The notes under the pieces were generated by a model that was given only the letters and a program-made list of their open reading frames with translations, searched no databases and was not told the origin of the DNA. Source: Pegoplata infirma (lineage: Eukaryota > Arthropoda > Insecta > Diptera > Anthomyiidae). From it: a stretch of 64,000 nt of DNA. The position numbers and the translations under genes were made by a program. Shown here piece after piece: positions 43,871 to 57,182 of the stretch (the stretch's first letter is position 1; every line of letters begins with the position of its first letter). The stretch is from contig OY992538.1 of the NCBI GenBank assembly GCA_963921195.1, positions 7,712,330-7,776,329 on the forward strand, given 5' to 3'.

Positions 43871-44877
43871 TCTTTTTAAAGCAATAACCTCGACCTCGAA
43901 CTTTTGTACTCCAAATGAAATATTTATTATTTTTCGAATCTGTATAGTTTTCCAGAAGCAGTTGGGTTTTTTTGGTTTTATCTTGGGTTTTTCTTATTAT
44001 ATTTTTCAATCCACAAACATTAAAATGTTTCTATGTTAAATAAATGAATTGCAAAAGAACATTATGACGTCTTATCTGAAATTTTGGCACCATCCACTAC
44101 ACTTTGTTTTAAAAGTACTACATACACTTTAGTATTAGTTTAAGTGGCAAAAAATTATAAATAATTACCATAAAACTAAACACACTGTTTAAAACGTGCA
44201 ATATTTAAATAAATATTTATTTTTTTTTGTTAAAATTTTGACGGAGAAACGCGTCTAAATTTTAGCAACGATCACAAACGACTAAATATTTAATATTTTG
44301 GTAAGTATTTTTTTTTTTTTTGCAATACTAATAATTTCATCTTATCATTGTAATTGAAAGGAAAGTACTTTATTTGACAAAAGGGGTAATAAAAGAAAAA
44401 AAATATAACAGTTAGACTAATTATTACGGTAATGAAAAGGTTCTATAAAATATTCATTGGATTGTTGTTAAATATTTGTTTGATAGAATTATCTAATATA
44501 AACAAATACTCATGATTATTGTTGTTAGATAGAATTTGTTATTATCAGGGATACCAAAAATATTTTCTAAAAATATGGTTCTATGCGCTTAAAATAAGCA
44601 GCGTAAAATGGAAAATATGCACAGAAAAAAATTAATTGTTATATTGACCCCCAAATTCGTAAATACAATAAATTTTTTCACTGATAGTGCTCCTATACGG
44701 AAATTTGTAATATCAACAAACGTTTGTAAATTTTGATTGTTGAAAAAAGAATTTTTTTTTTTTTTCAACAAAGAAATTCAACAAACACAATTTGTTGATC
44801 TGACAAAAAATAAAAATCTTAATTTTTTTTCAACAAAGAAATTCAACAAATGTTGTTGTTTCTAAGGATCATAATAA

Positions 44878-46167
44878 CACTGTGCTACAAAAAACACAAA
44901 ATCGAATATACTTTTGAAATGAGGTAGTTAAGGTTGTAGGTCCCGTCGAAAAGATCACAAAAATGCCCATCAAACTTGCCAGACACCCTCAAATTTGAAA
45001 GTTATTGTCAAAAAACGTTTTTATGGGACTTTTCTCACTAAACCACGTGTAACTTAAAAAGTTTTTCACCGATTTTCAATTTTTTAACTGTTTTGGATAG
45101 AAGAAATATTGGAATTTCTATATGTGTGAATTGGTCTATACATTTAAGAAAGATATGTATTGATTTTTTCAACAATATCTAATTTTTTTGTTATTTTTTT
45201 GAAAATTTTTTGAGTTTATCGATTTTTTTCTGCTATAGTTCGTTAAACAATGTTTATATTTATAAACGTGTTCTTAAAGAAAATTTAATTGTGAATACGA
45301 TGAGCTTTATGCCGAAAAAATCGAATAACAATTGACAGAGCTGTGATAATTTTTCTAAAAAATAAAATTTAGATTTTGCATGAATGAAATTGCCATTCGG
45401 ACAACCCAGGAAAAATAAATAAAAAAATAAACGAACATACTAAGAGGTCGCGTATCATTATTTTAAAGGTTTTTGGACCCCAGAATTCGAATTTGACCTT
45501 GAAATTGCGCTATCTTATTCAGATTTTGATATATCAATTTATGTTTAATATCTCAAAAACCTGACGCGATAGAGCAGATTCGGATTCAGCGCACCAAAAA
45601 CCTTTAAAAATATTGTACATGACCTCTTATGATAAATTTATTTTTTTTTGCCTGGGTTATCTAAGTGGTGATTTCCTGAAAATCTTAATTTTCTTTTTTA
45701 GAAAAATTATCACAACTCTGTCAATTCTTATCTGATTTTTACAGGATAAAGCTCGTCGAATTCAGAACTAAATTTTCTTTAAAAATATGCTTATAAATAT
45801 AAAGGTTGTTAAACGAACTATAGCAGAAAAAAATCGATAAACTCGAAAAATTTTCAAAAAATAACAAAAAAATTAGATACTATAGAAAAAATCAATAGAT
45901 ATCTTTCTTATATGTGTACACCAATTCACACACATGGAAAGCCCTATCCTTCTTCTATCCAAAAGAGTTAAAAAATTTAAAATCGGTTGAAAATTTTCTG
46001 AATTACACAAGGTTTAGTGAGCAAAGTCAAAAAAAAATGTTTTATGACAATAACTCTAAAATTTGAGGGTGTCTGGCAAATTAAATGGACATTTTTGTGA
46101 TCTACTCGACAAAACCAACAACCTATACCACGTCACATCAGAAGTATTTTTTTACTGTAGCACTGTG
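44878..46167. mobile_element. 1.29-kb foldback with TAA duplication
   Basis: The ends CACTGTGCTACA and TGTAGCACTGTG are flanked by TAA (44875-44877, 46168-46170). It is imperfectly palindromic across its full length (GCCAGACACCCTCAAATTTGA, AAAATCGATAAACTC and CCAAAAACCTTTAAA each occur on both arms). It is Harbinger-like by its duplication. Confidence 0.78.
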
Positions 46168-46253
46168 TAATGTTTGTGTAAAATAAAAATCTTCTGTTGA
46201 CGTCACACACTTAACATCTGTAATGAAATACGAACCAACTTCTGCTGTTAGTT

Positions 46254-46450
46254 TGTCAAGCAGGACGATAGCTCAGATGGTAGAGTACTTGTTTTGTAAA
46301 CTGATGGAAAATTTCAAGAACGTGGGTTCTATTCCAATCAGAGTTAAGTCTGTTGATGAAAAAACATATAGAAAAAACAGTCTTACAAAAATCAAACAAT
46401 TTAAATCTAATGTAATTTTCTCCACTGATGACGTAGAAGTGGCTACAGAA
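46254..46450 (+). repeat. tRNA-derived SINE-like segment
   Basis: GATAGCTCAGATGGTAGAG is a good pol III A box, and GTGGGTTCTATTCC 60 bp later is a B box, with an inserted stretch in the anticodon region. A unique tail follows. It is too altered to be a working tRNA gene. Confidence 0.55.
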
Positions 46451-46662
46451 ACCATGGTCTGGAATAAATCCACATTAAAAAAAATCTTTAGAAATACAAT
46501 CTTTTAAAAATAATCTTTAGAAATAATAACAAACAGAAATGGCATGCGCCGATAAAAACACTTAAACACAAACACAATTTGTTGATCTGACAAATGATTT
46601 TTTTTTCAACAAAGAAATTTAACAAAAACACAAACACTATTTGTTGACATGATAAAACAAGT

Positions 46663-47292
46663 AAAAAAGACAAATTCGGCCTTGCCGAATACAGTGATAC
46701 CCTCCACAATTTCTAAAAGATTATTGCAAAAAAACTTTATTTAAAAGGAAATTAATTTTGAAAAAAAAATTTTTTTTGGAAAAAAAAATTTCCGCGAAAA
46801 AAAATTTTGGTAAAAAAAATCCGCCATTTTTTCTTTTTTGGTCAAAAAATATGTTCGCACTTGTTTAAATACCATTTGGTGTTCAATTATGTTCACATAT
46901 GTCAACCAGAAGCCGAATTAAAGCATTTTGTATTTTTAGGTTATGTTGAATGTACTGAAATTTTTGAGGTGTGCTTACATTTTCGTTCATAACTTTTGAA
47001 CCGCTGAACCGATATCGCTCAAATGCAATACCAAACTTCTCGGGAGAACTTCCAATAAATTTGTTAAGTTTCAGTTATCTCTGTGCAATATTTTTTCCGT
47101 GACAGTATTTTCCACAGACAGACAGACGGACAGACGGACAGACGGCAGACGGACATCGCTAGAATGTCTTAAAATCGATCGGGCATCATGAATATATATA
47201 CTTTATGGGGTCCCAGACCGATATTTCGATGAGTTACAAACGGAATGAAAAACTTATATATACCCTCTATCACTAAGTGGAGGGTATAAAAA
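46663..47292 (-). mobile_element. DINE-like element, diverged family A
   Basis: It has ATTCGGCCTTGCCGAAT, GATACCCTCCAC, a GACA/GACG core at about 47113-47155 with CATCGCTAGAATGTC, and a terminal GGAGGGTATAAAAA. Confidence 0.65.
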
Positions 47293-49727
47293 TTTTGAAA
47301 TAAAATTACTTGACTGATTGTGAGTTTGTTGAAAACAAAATCGAAGTTTTGTATAATGGACAAACAGGCTGCCGTTTTTACTAAATGTTTGGTTGATATC
47401 ATGTTTGGTTGATTTACACTAAAAATTTATATTTTTTCTGTTTTCACCAATCATCTATCAAAATATGTCTATTTTTCGTAAAATACGCTTACAAAACACT
47501 AAAATATGTCCTAAAAATATTTTTTTATGCTAAAATGTCCAAAAATATGCTTTTTAAACCAAAATATGCAAAAATATGCTCTGACAAATAGATGCCAGAT
47601 TTTTTAAATTAATCTGAAAATTAACCTTACCCATTTATCAATACAAAGCACTGCACTAAGCATTGCAAAAAAAAACATGAAATTGCATATTTTTGGTTTC
47701 CCTGGTTATTTATTTAGTTGAAAAGGCGCTAATGGTTGCTGCTGGTTAAATTTTTTACACCCTACACCGCCGTGTGGAACATGATATATTGGATTTGTGA
47801 TAAAGTTTTTAACTTTTACAAATACTTTATGATTTTCAGCGCTTTTCCGGGAAATTCAAAAGTGCGGTAAATTGCGATCCCCAGTTTCAACCCAAAAAGT
47901 GCTAAATTAAATTCAAATTCGAATATTTAAAAGAAGGTACATTTTAGAAACATTTTTAAGGCAGAATTCGAATCAGAAGTTCAAAAACTATCTAATTAAT
48001 GCATTCTGATTTATGGGAGTGCAAATTTCTCTTAAAAAAACTTAAATTTCTGTTACTATATAATTACGACAATCATGTTTTTTTATATGCCTTTAAAAAC
48101 ATTTCTCACAATTGCGCTTAACAACAAAATTAATTTCGTGTAGGGAATAATAATATTGGTCATGACCGATAATAATTATCTTACCTATTTTAATCTGTTT
48201 TAAATAAAAACACTTTAGTATCACGTTGTAGACAATTAAAAATAATTCTTATCTTAACACGAAACAATTATAAAGATGTTTTTATCAGCATTACCAGATA
48301 ATTGTTACCATTATCCCTAAACAATAACTTAATATCCCCAAAAATCCATAAACTATTAAAAAAAATTCTATTCACAGATTTAACCAGAAATGGCTTAAAT
48401 AAGCATTTCTTTATAATTTTGTCATAAGTTTACAATTCATTCGTTAAATCAATCATAATTTTGATTGGTCATTATTTTGACCAGAAATGGCTTATATAAG
48501 CATTTCTTTATAATTTTGATATAAGTTTACAATTCATTCTTTAAATCAATCATTATTTTGATTAACCACAAATAAAAAATTGATCAAATTTGCGATCAAA
48601 ATCGAAAATTGTTTGATTGAGAAAGTTTTCAATTAATAACCTTTTAATTTGGTGATTGGTGTAACAATTTTCTTCATCAGAGGAGTTTCAATAAAAAAAA
48701 TTATTCCAAATTTTTGTGTACAAAAAAAATGTAAGTATAGGTATCGGCGTTTTTAAAATTATTTTGGTTATATTTATAATATTATAATGCATTTGAAGGC
48801 TGACAACTCATCAAAATCTAAGCAATGATAAATACTAATCATTGATTAATTTCATACAAATTTGACGTTTGGAAACATTATATTGTCATGAGTTACCATT
48901 CAAAAATTATTTTTTTTCTGACTGCGCCTCAACAATGCCTACCACAGTAAAATCACTAAAACTTATTTTAAAAATCGTTGATATCATAAAATTTAGTCTG
49001 TGGTATTTAATAGATACAATTTTGAATATCCCAAAATATTTTTTGGAAATCTGTATATTTTTTGCTCTCCTGAAATCTCATAAGTCTGGCAGCCCTAGTT
49101 GTGTTATAGCACTCGTTGCTCTTATCTCGTGTGAAAACTCTTTTCTTCTTTTTTTAGTTTTTCAAATAAATATTTCGTTTTGTGTTGAAATAAGTTTTGC
49201 ACAAAAAAAAAAAATTCGAGGAGCTATCAAATCTTGATAACTCTTATGCTCAGTACAGTGCGTTATAATAGAACACAGAAAGGATTGAAAACGAATTTCA
49301 ATCACGAAAAACGCGGTTAAATTTTTTGATTTAAACTCTTCCGATGAAGAAAATTATTATATCAATCCCCAAATTAATAGGTGATTAATTGAATATTTTT
49401 TCAATCCAATATTTTTCGATTTTGATCACAAATTTGATAAATTTTTTTATTTGAAGTCAATCAAAATAATGATTGAAAAAAACGATGAATTGTAGGCAAA
49501 TGACAAATTTAAAAAATTCTAATTTTTTGCTTTCCAATAAACTGCCAACAATGAAAAAATACTTTTAATTTTTTCGCGAAAAAATTTTATCTTCGCGAAA
49601 ATCTTTTTTTTTGTGAAAATACAGGTTCAATACAATTGCTATTTAGTTTGTTTTGAATCTACGACATCCATCTGCCGAAGCTAGTTCGTGTACGCTAAGT
49701 CCCATTGTAATATATATCTTTTTTAAA
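47293..49727. other. AT-rich intergenic DNA with MITE remnants, no gene
   Basis: It holds a repeat family marked by ATTGAAAACGAATTTCAATCA and CTCTTCCGATGAAG (49262-49490; inverted near 48560-48760; again at 57209-57602). It also holds a short direct repeat (TAACCAGAAATGGCTT at about 48380 and 48480). An open frame of 122 codons at 48869-49237 has no domain or codon signal and is left out. Confidence 0.5.
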
Positions 49728-49800
49728 TATTGAGGGATAAAGATTTGAAAGGACATTACTTACCAGCTTTTTCCTGATATGTCAAAATACTAAAATGGAA
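49728..49800. mobile_element. Fragment of the CACCGTCCGACA MITE family at the edge of the (TTCA)n array
   Basis: The stretch from TTGAGGGATAAAG to TTTTTCCTGATATG resembles the inner part of the element at 24413-25545 (25235-25300), and the element at 16160-16757 in reverse. The similarity stops where the tetranucleotide array begins. Confidence 0.6.
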
Positions 49801-49808
49801 AAAAAAAA

Positions 49809-52800
49809 TTCATTCATTCATTCATTCATTCATTCATTCATTCATTCATTCATTCATTCATTCATTCATTCATTCATTCATTCATTCATTCATTCATTCA
49901 TTCATTCATTCATTCATTCATTCATTCATTCATTCATTCATTCATTCATTCATTCATTCATTCATTCATTCATTCATTCATTCATTCATTCATTCATTCA
50001 TTCATTCATTCATTCATTCATTCATTCATTCATTCATTCATTCATTCATTCATTCATTCATTCATTCATTCATTCATTCATTCATTCATTCATTCATTCA
50101 TTCATTCATTCATTCATTCATTCATTCATTCATTCATTCATTCATTCATTCATTCATTCATTCATTCATTCATTCATTCATTCATTCATTCATTCATTCA
50201 TTCATTCATTCATTCATTCATTCATTCATTCATTCATTCATTCATTCATTCATTCATTCATTCATTCATTCATTCATTCATTCATTCATTCATTCATTCA
50301 TTCATTCATTCATTCATTCATTCATTCATTCATTCATTCATTCATTCATTCATTCATTCATTCATTCATTCATTCATTCATTCATTCATTCATTCATTCA
50401 TTCATTCATTCATTCATTCATTCATTCATTCATTCATTCATTCATTCATTCATTCATTCATTCATTCATTCATTCATTCATTCATTCATTCATTCATTCA
50501 TTCATTCATTCATTCATTCATTCATTCATTCATTCATTCATTCATTCATTCATTCATTCATTCATTCATTCATTCATTCATTCATTCATTCATTCATTCA
50601 TTCATTCATTCATTCATTCATTCATTCATTCATTCATTCATTCATTCATTCATTCATTCATTCATTCATTCATTCATTCATTCATTCATTCATTCATTCA
50701 TTCATTCATTCATTCATTCATTCATTCATTCATTCATTCATTCATTCATTCATTCATTCATTCATTCATTCATTCATTCATTCATTCATTCATTCATTCA
50801 TTCATTCATTCATTCATTCATTCATTCATTCATTCATTCATTCATTCATTCATTCATTCATTCATTCATTCATTCATTCATTCATTCATTCATTCATTCA
50901 TTCATTCATTCATTCATTCATTCATTCATTCATTCATTCATTCATTCATTCATTCATTCATTCATTCATTCATTCATTCATTCATTCATTCATTCATTCA
51001 TTCATTCATTCATTCATTCATTCATTCATTCATTCATTCATTCATTCATTCATTCATTCATTCATTCATTCATTCATTCATTCATTCATTCATTCATTCA
51101 TTCATTCATTCATTCATTCATTCATTCATTCATTCATTCATTCATTCATTCATTCATTCATTCATTCATTCATTCATTCATTCATTCATTCATTCATTCA
51201 TTCATTCATTCATTCATTCATTCATTCATTCATTCATTCATTCATTCATTCATTCATTCATTCATTCATTCATTCATTCATTCATTCATTCATTCATTCA
51301 TTCATTCATTCATTCATTCATTCATTCATTCATTCATTCATTCATTCATTCATTCATTCATTCATTCATTCATTCATTCATTCATTCATTCATTCATTCA
51401 TTCATTCATTCATTCATTCATTCATTCATTCATTCATTCATTCATTCATTCATTCATTCATTCATTCATTCATTCATTCATTCATTCATTCATTCATTCA
51501 TTCATTCATTCATTCATTCATTCATTCATTCATTCATTCATTCATTCATTCATTCATTCATTCATTCATTCATTCATTCATTCATTCATTCATTCATTCA
51601 TTCATTCATTCATTCATTCATTCATTCATTCATTCATTCATTCATTCATTCATTCATTCATTCATTCATTCATTCATTCATTCATTCATTCATTCATTCA
51701 TTCATTCATTCATTCATTCATTCATTCATTCATTCATTCATTCATTCATTCATTCATTCATTCATTCATTCATTCATTCATTCATTCATTCATTCATTCA
51801 TTCATTCATTCATTCATTCATTCATTCATTCATTCATTCATTCATTCATTCATTCATTCATTCATTCATTCATTCATTCATTCATTCATTCATTCATTCA
51901 TTCATTCATTCATTCATTCATTCATTCATTCATTCATTCATTCATTCATTCATTCATTCATTCATTCATTCATTCATTCATTCATTCATTCATTCATTCA
52001 TTCATTCATTCATTCATTCATTCATTCATTCATTCATTCATTCATTCATTCATTCATTCATTCATTCATTCATTCATTCATTCATTCATTCATTCATTCA
52101 TTCATTCATTCATTCATTCATTCATTCATTCATTCATTCATTCATTCATTCATTCATTCATTCATTCATTCATTCATTCATTCATTCATTCATTCATTCA
52201 TTCATTCATTCATTCATTCATTCATTCATTCATTCATTCATTCATTCATTCATTCATTCATTCATTCATTCATTCATTCATTCATTCATTCATTCATTCA
52301 TTCATTCATTCATTCATTCATTCATTCATTCATTCATTCATTCATTCATTCATTCATTCATTCATTCATTCATTCATTCATTCATTCATTCATTCATTCA
52401 TTCATTCATTCATTCATTCATTCATTCATTCATTCATTCATTCATTCATTCATTCATTCATTCATTCATTCATTCATTCATTCATTCATTCATTCATTCA
52501 TTCATTCATTCATTCATTCATTCATTCATTCATTCATTCATTCATTCATTCATTCATTCATTCATTCATTCATTCATTCATTCATTCATTCATTCATTCA
52601 TTCATTCATTCATTCATTCATTCATTCATTCATTCATTCATTCATTCATTCATTCATTCATTCATTCATTCATTCATTCATTCATTCATTCATTCATTCA
52701 TTCATTCATTCATTCATTCATTCATTCATTCATTCATTCATTCATTCATTCATTCATTCATTCATTCATTCATTCATTCATTCATTCATTCATTCATTCA

Positions 52801-55800
52801 TTCATTCATTCATTCATTCATTCATTCATTCATTCATTCATTCATTCATTCATTCATTCATTCATTCATTCATTCATTCATTCATTCATTCATTCATTCA
52901 TTCATTCATTCATTCATTCATTCATTCATTCATTCATTCATTCATTCATTCATTCATTCATTCATTCATTCATTCATTCATTCATTCATTCATTCATTCA
53001 TTCATTCATTCATTCATTCATTCATTCATTCATTCATTCATTCATTCATTCATTCATTCATTCATTCATTCATTCATTCATTCATTCATTCATTCATTCA
53101 TTCATTCATTCATTCATTCATTCATTCATTCATTCATTCATTCATTCATTCATTCATTCATTCATTCATTCATTCATTCATTCATTCATTCATTCATTCA
53201 TTCATTCATTCATTCATTCATTCATTCATTCATTCATTCATTCATTCATTCATTCATTCATTCATTCATTCATTCATTCATTCATTCATTCATTCATTCA
53301 TTCATTCATTCATTCATTCATTCATTCATTCATTCATTCATTCATTCATTCATTCATTCATTCATTCATTCATTCATTCATTCATTCATTCATTCATTCA
53401 TTCATTCATTCATTCATTCATTCATTCATTCATTCATTCATTCATTCATTCATTCATTCATTCATTCATTCATTCATTCATTCATTCATTCATTCATTCA
53501 TTCATTCATTCATTCATTCATTCATTCATTCATTCATTCATTCATTCATTCATTCATTCATTCATTCATTCATTCATTCATTCATTCATTCATTCATTCA
53601 TTCATTCATTCATTCATTCATTCATTCATTCATTCATTCATTCATTCATTCATTCATTCATTCATTCATTCATTCATTCATTCATTCATTCATTCATTCA
53701 TTCATTCATTCATTCATTCATTCATTCATTCATTCATTCATTCATTCATTCATTCATTCATTCATTCATTCATTCATTCATTCATTCATTCATTCATTCA
53801 TTCATTCATTCATTCATTCATTCATTCATTCATTCATTCATTCATTCATTCATTCATTCATTCATTCATTCATTCATTCATTCATTCATTCATTCATTCA
53901 TTCATTCATTCATTCATTCATTCATTCATTCATTCATTCATTCATTCATTCATTCATTCATTCATTCATTCATTCATTCATTCATTCATTCATTCATTCA
54001 TTCATTCATTCATTCATTCATTCATTCATTCATTCATTCATTCATTCATTCATTCATTCATTCATTCATTCATTCATTCATTCATTCATTCATTCATTCA
54101 TTCATTCATTCATTCATTCATTCATTCATTCATTCATTCATTCATTCATTCATTCATTCATTCATTCATTCATTCATTCATTCATTCATTCATTCATTCA
54201 TTCATTCATTCATTCATTCATTCATTCATTCATTCATTCATTCATTCATTCATTCATTCATTCATTCATTCATTCATTCATTCATTCATTCATTCATTCA
54301 TTCATTCATTCATTCATTCATTCATTCATTCATTCATTCATTCATTCATTCATTCATTCATTCATTCATTCATTCATTCATTCATTCATTCATTCATTCA
54401 TTCATTCATTCATTCATTCATTCATTCATTCATTCATTCATTCATTCATTCATTCATTCATTCATTCATTCATTCATTCATTCATTCATTCATTCATTCA
54501 TTCATTCATTCATTCATTCATTCATTCATTCATTCATTCATTCATTCATTCATTCATTCATTCATTCATTCATTCATTCATTCATTCATTCATTCATTCA
54601 TTCATTCATTCATTCATTCATTCATTCATTCATTCATTCATTCATTCATTCATTCATTCATTCATTCATTCATTCATTCATTCATTCATTCATTCATTCA
54701 TTCATTCATTCATTCATTCATTCATTCATTCATTCATTCATTCATTCATTCATTCATTCATTCATTCATTCATTCATTCATTCATTCATTCATTCATTCA
54801 TTCATTCATTCATTCATTCATTCATTCATTCATTCATTCATTCATTCATTCATTCATTCATTCATTCATTCATTCATTCATTCATTCATTCATTCATTCA
54901 TTCATTCATTCATTCATTCATTCATTCATTCATTCATTCATTCATTCATTCATTCATTCATTCATTCATTCATTCATTCATTCATTCATTCATTCATTCA
55001 TTCATTCATTCATTCATTCATTCATTCATTCATTCATTCATTCATTCATTCATTCATTCATTCATTCATTCATTCATTCATTCATTCATTCATTCATTCA
55101 TTCATTCATTCATTCATTCATTCATTCATTCATTCATTCATTCATTCATTCATTCATTCATTCATTCATTCATTCATTCATTCATTCATTCATTCATTCA
55201 TTCATTCATTCATTCATTCATTCATTCATTCATTCATTCATTCATTCATTCATTCATTCATTCATTCATTCATTCATTCATTCATTCATTCATTCATTCA
55301 TTCATTCATTCATTCATTCATTCATTCATTCATTCATTCATTCATTCATTCATTCATTCATTCATTCATTCATTCATTCATTCATTCATTCATTCATTCA
55401 TTCATTCATTCATTCATTCATTCATTCATTCATTCATTCATTCATTCATTCATTCATTCATTCATTCATTCATTCATTCATTCATTCATTCATTCATTCA
55501 TTCATTCATTCATTCATTCATTCATTCATTCATTCATTCATTCATTCATTCATTCATTCATTCATTCATTCATTCATTCATTCATTCATTCATTCATTCA
55601 TTCATTCATTCATTCATTCATTCATTCATTCATTCATTCATTCATTCATTCATTCATTCATTCATTCATTCATTCATTCATTCATTCATTCATTCATTCA
55701 TTCATTCATTCATTCATTCATTCATTCATTCATTCATTCATTCATTCATTCATTCATTCATTCATTCATTCATTCATTCATTCATTCATTCATTCATTCA

Positions 55801-55889
55801 TTCATTCATTCATTCATTCATTCATTCATTCATTCATTCATTCATTCATTCATTCATTCATTCATTCATTCATTCATTCATTCATTCAT
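49809..55889 (+). repeat. Giant pure (TTCA)n microsatellite, about 1520 units
   Basis: The stretch is TTCA repeated over about 6081 bp. I saw no substitution or indel in the listed sequence. It starts after an A-rich run (AAATGG then nine A) and ends at CATCCATAATT. On the plus strand the 12-nt super-period reads Phe-Ile-His-Ser in all three frames, so a 2034-codon open frame (49795-55899) exists simply because of composition. On the minus strand (TGAA)n gives a TGA every 12 nt in every frame. It is not a gene. It lies between copies 2 and 3 of the transporter cluster, right after a fragment of a Harbinger-like MITE. Confidence 0.97.
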
Positions 55890-55940
55890 CCATAATTAAA
55901 AAATTTGTTTAGCTATTTGCCGGGCTTATTTTAATTTTAT

Positions 55941-56476
55941 TATACCCTCCAACCACAGTATGGGGGTATACTCACTTTGTCATTCCGTGTGTATCGTATC
56001 GAAATATCGGTCGGGGAGCCCATAATGTATATATATTATTGATCAGTGATCGAATCTAAGACATTCTAGCGATGTCCGTCTGTCCGTCCGTCTGTCTGTC
56101 CGTCCGTGGAGGACACGTCCGTCTGTGGAGGACACGATACAAAATAAAAGAGCTAGACTCCTGAAATTTGACACGAATATGTCTAACGGTCGTAGGGTGA
56201 TTAAATTCGGAGATGGGAAAAATCGGACCATGGGGGAAAAAGTTCCCCCTTTAAAAACTAAACCAACCTCTGAATAAACGCCGTTTTTTATAGATTTTTT
56301 GTACTTATGCTTAGCAAACGACACATATTTTTTATGTCAAAGTCCTGTAGTTGGATCCAGGAAGGTTGTCACCCACCACAAACCTCCCCCCCCCCAAAAA
56401 AAAGACGCCGCTGTTTTTTTAACGTGTTGGAGGGTATAAAAGATTCGGCACAGCCGAATTTAACACTCGCACTTTT
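55941..56476 (+). mobile_element. DINE-like family A, tandem copy 1
   Basis: It runs from TATACCCTCCAACCACAGTATGGGGG through a GTCC/GTCT core (56071-56105) to GGAGGGTATAAAAGATTCGG and the palindrome CGGCACAGCCG. The next copy follows directly. Confidence 0.75.
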
Positions 56477-57182
56477 TATACCCTCCAACTACAGTATGGG
56501 GGTAAACTCACTTTGTCATTCCGTGTGTAACGCATCGAAATATCGGTCGGGGACCCCATAAAGTATATATATTATTGATCAGTGATCGATTCTAAGACAT
56601 TCTAGTGATGTCCGTCCGTCCGTCTGTCTGTCCGTCCGTCCGTCTGTAGTTAACACGATGCAGTCCAAAATAAATAAGCTAGACCCCTCAAGTTTGGCAT
56701 AAATATGTCTTATAGTCCTAGGCAGGTTAAGTTCGGAAATGGGCCAAATCGGACCAGGGGGAAAAAAGTTCCCCCTTGAAGAACTTAACCAACCTCTTAA
56801 AAATGCTCATTTTTTGGAAGTTTTTTTGTATTTTTGTGAACCAAATGAGACATTTTTATGATCGTAAAAGTTTATAGTCCTGCGCTTGGACCCAGGGGAT
56901 TAAAAAATGTCGATTTTTTTGCCCCTCCCCTCTTTTAAGGGCGTGGATAAAAATTTAATTTAAATAATTATAAAACTATAATATTTATGTGCACAATAGC
57001 AGACAAAATGAACTTGTAAACATATACCGTAAGGGCCAAGGAGTCACCCCAGCTCACCGACCCCTCCCCCTACCTTGCCCCCCCTTAAAACAACGCCCCT
57101 GTCAAATTTTTTTTTAAATTTTTTTACATGTTGGAGGGTATAATAGATTCGGCACAGCCGAATTTAACACTCTCACTTGTTT
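56477..57182 (+). mobile_element. DINE-like family A, tandem copy 2
   Basis: It repeats the whole layout of the preceding copy, with the core at 56608-56645 and the ending ATTCGGCACAGCCGAATTTA then ACACTCTCACTTG. Confidence 0.75.

Noticed and set aside
46254..46345. Functional tRNA gene
   Set aside because: A and B boxes are recognisable, but the anticodon arm is disrupted by extra bases and the acceptor ends do not pair.
48869..49237. 122-codon open frame with hydrophobic stretches
   Set aside because: It lies in AT-rich repeat-filled DNA, has no homology I recognise, and overlaps a MITE-like remnant at its end.
49795..55899. A 2034-codon open frame of repeated Phe-Ile-His-Ser
   Set aside because: It is the forced translation of (TTCA)n, open in all three plus frames. 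There is no other coding content.
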